A stretch of DNA of 5,934 nucleotides from Thermoproteota archaeon (GTDB lineage: Archaea; Korarchaeota; JAOZGF01). Position 1 is the stretch's first letter, and each line of letters starts with the position of its first letter. The stretch spans positions 1 to 5,934 of the forward strand of contig JAOZGF010000204.1 in NCBI GenBank assembly GCA_027491845.1, read 5' to 3'. The notes below the pieces were generated by a model. It saw only the letters and a program-made list of their open reading frames with translations, was not told the origin of the DNA and ran no database searches. Shown in pieces: positions 4,785 through 5,934 of the stretch. The position numbers and the translations under genes were made by a program.

Positions 4785-4945
4785 ATCCGAAAAAATATTT
4801 TTTTAAAGTTCCTTTTAAAGGCTTTTATGAATGATTGTTATTTTAAGACCTTCAAGGCATTTTTCTAATTAGGGGGTCGCCTAAAATTATTCCAAGGATT
4901 ATTCTGAAATAAACGTTCATTTTAAAGGGAAAGAGGGGGTATTCC
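4785..4945. promoter_or_regulatory. Divergent promoter region for 4784(-) and 4946(+)
   Basis: On the minus strand CTTTTAAAAGG (about 4821-4811) and the A/T run at 4790-4808 are TATA candidates. On the + strand TCATTTTAAAGG (about 4916-4927) is a candidate. AGAGGGGG (4932-4939) is a strong ribosome site six bases before GTG 4946. ATTATTC occurs twice, at 4886-4892 and 4898-4904, exactly 12 bases apart. No coding frame is seen. Confidence 0.4.
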
Positions 4946-5536
4946 GTGAAGTTTAGATGGCTTGGTAATTCATGCATAGAGTTGATTGGGGAAAAACATG
5001 TCCTGATTGATCCAAATTATGTTGTTGGTCCTGAAAGAGATCCTGACTATGTCTTGATAACGCACGAGCACCCTGACCACTTCAGCGAGAAAGCTAAAAG
5101 ACTTAATTCAGTTTTCTATGCTCCATCTGTTGCCTTGGAAACCTTCAGGATTAAGGGAAAGGCTGTAAAGCCTGGTCAGGCAATAGATCACATTGAGGTC
5201 GTGGAAAGCTTTTGTTATAAAAGCAAGGAGTCTGTTGGCTACCTTATAAAAGAGAAACTTAGGGTTCTCCATCTCGGGGACTCCTTTAAAGCGCCTGAAG
5301 TTAAGACGGACGTCCTTTTCGTGCCTATATTCAGGGAATACCATGGTGAAATAATTGAAATGGCTTTAAAATGCAAGGCGAAACATGTTTTTCCTATCCA
5401 TTTTTCTCCGGAAGAAAAGAGGGATTTGGCGGTGGAGCTTGTTTCGAAGCTCAGGGAGAAAGCTGTTAAATCTGAACTGATGGAAATCGGGGAATGGATT
5501 AAAGATGAAGACTTAGAAATAGTAAGGAGACCATAA
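4946..5536 (+). CDS. Short UlaG-like (COG2220 type) MBL-fold hydrolase
   Basis: This 196-residue cytosolic protein has a metallo-beta-lactamase fold. The opening FRWLGNSCIELIG (3-15) and VLIDPN (19-24) are typical of UlaG-like members. The metal motif HxHxDH is H40-E-H42-P-D44-H45. LHLGDSF (108-114, D112) supplies the bridging Asp, and FPIHFSP (149-155, H152) the last His. The part that in many relatives carries another His before the VGY strand reads CYKSKESVGYLI (90-101) with no His. One metal site may therefore be altered, or H82 may substitute. It is shorter than many family members. Substrates in this group range from phospho-sugars to nucleic acids, so none is assigned. The GTG start has AGAGGGGG six bases upstream. 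The downstream primase-like gene follows after three bases with its ribosome site inside this gene, so the two are surely co-translated. Confidence 0.82.
   Translation: MKFRWLGNSCIELIGEKHVLIDPNYVVGPERDPDYVLITHEHPDHFSEKAKRLNSVFYAPSVALETFRIKGKAVKPGQAIDHIEVVESFCYKSKESVGYLIKEKLRVLHLGDSFKAPEVKTDVLFVPIFREYHGEIIEMALKCKAKHVFPIHFSPEEKRDLAVELVSKLREKAVKSELMEIGEWIKDEDLEIVRRP
5524..5529 (+). promoter_or_regulatory. Ribosome site AAGGAG for the primase-like gene
   Basis: AAGGAG lies within the last codons of the MBL-fold gene and ends ten bases before ATG 5540. It supports that ATG and indicates translational coupling of the two genes. Confidence 0.6.
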
Positions 5537-5539
5537 GGG

Positions 5540-5934
5540 ATGGATTACGAAGAAATAATGAGATATTATTCCAGGGGAGAAGTGAAAAAGGAAATAATTG
5601 ACTACTGTGTGGATCGATGGATTGCCTTGGAGGGAGAAGCTCAAGAGAAAAAGAGGATGTTTGTAAGGTACTTCGGCAAGCAAGGCTCGCCCTTGAAACT
5701 AGCAAGGGGAGATGACGTAGCTAGCTTGCTTAAAAGATTTTATTTCTTAAAACCCAGAACAATTTACGCTTCTGTTAACGTTTACTCTGAGCTCGGCTCC
5801 AAGCAGGACGTTGAGAATCCAGGCAACATTCGATTCACTACGCCTATTTGGGACGTAGATGGGTCAGTTGAGCTCTGGAAAGAAACAATTACTGTTGCAG
5901 GGGAACTGGTTGACGCGTTAGAGAGGGAAGGAGC
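5540..5934 (+). CDS. Primase-polymerase-like protein (AEP superfamily), 3' end outside window
   Basis: The first 131 residues are present; the frame is open at the window edge. The pattern recalls the archaeal small-primase-like family of the archaeo-eukaryotic primase superfamily, relatives of PriS and LigD polymerase domains that build RNA or DNA strands. A helical start (MDYEEIMRYYSRGEVKKEI) leads to FVRYFG (41-46). PRTIYASVNVY (72-82) is a strand segment typical of these proteins. FTTPIWDVDG (99-108) contains the hydrophobic-Asp-x-Asp motif, D105 and D107, expected to bind catalytic metal. The next expected motif (an SGxGxH-type stretch) would fall beyond the edge, so activity cannot be judged. 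It differs from the main replicative PriS as I remember it, so it is more likely an accessory paralogue. It follows the MBL-fold gene by three bases in the same operon. The superfamily call rests on motif recognition by eye. Confidence 0.65.
   Translation, partial: MDYEEIMRYYSRGEVKKEIIDYCVDRWIALEGEAQEKKRMFVRYFGKQGSPLKLARGDDVASLLKRFYFLKPRTIYASVNVYSELGSKQDVENPGNIRFTTPIWDVDGSVELWKETITVAGELVDALEREG

Noticed and set aside
5499..5705. 68-codon minus frame over the MBL/primase-like junction
   Set aside because: Leucine/serine-rich shadow frame crossing two well-supported + strand genes.
1..5934. CRISPR array, rRNA gene or transposase
   Set aside because: No regularly spaced repeats, no rRNA-like conserved stretches and no transposase motifs were seen on either strand.

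Overview
The window reads as archaeal chromosome, moderately AT-rich. It carries an archaea-restricted metallo-beta-lactamase (MBL) fold hydrolase of the UPF0282/COG2248 type, two archaeal-style vapBC toxin-antitoxin modules, an archaeal-type primase-polymerase-like gene, TATA-like boxes close upstream of starts, and frequent GTG/TTG starts. I cannot name the lineage from sequence alone; a Thermoproteota/Bathyarchaeia-like source is a guess.

Layout. (1) 1-1855 is an accessory region. An intact vapBC pair lies on + (173-825), facing a second pair on - (1795-1141). The second antitoxin is intact, but its PIN toxin is broken by three small indels, at least two of them in obvious short repeats. 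Between the pairs is a gene-free stretch with nested inverted repeats that end in a hairpin plus T-run. (2) 1982-3870 holds the COG2248 hydrolase on +, converging on a polyprenyl-diphosphate phosphatase gene (uppP/bacA) on -. The two genes share the four bases TTAA for both stop codons. The uppP gene is cut by one in-frame TGA, exactly between its two homologous halves. (3) 3990-4784 holds a small CxxC protein on + converging on an unrecognised helical protein on -, with a hairpin spanning both stop codons. (4) 4946-5934 is a tightly coupled + strand pair: a short UlaG-like MBL-fold protein, then a gene running off the window end that resembles the archaeo-eukaryotic primase (AEP) superfamily.

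How the genes relate. Within each vapBC pair the antitoxin should neutralise the toxin; in the second pair only the antitoxin looks functional. The MBL/AEP pair is the most suggestive of a joint pathway, possibly in nucleic-acid metabolism, but that rests on adjacency. The most unusual signals are the two interrupted genes that keep all their motifs, and the structured non-coding stretch between the vapBC modules. I did not find a clear new multi-gene system.
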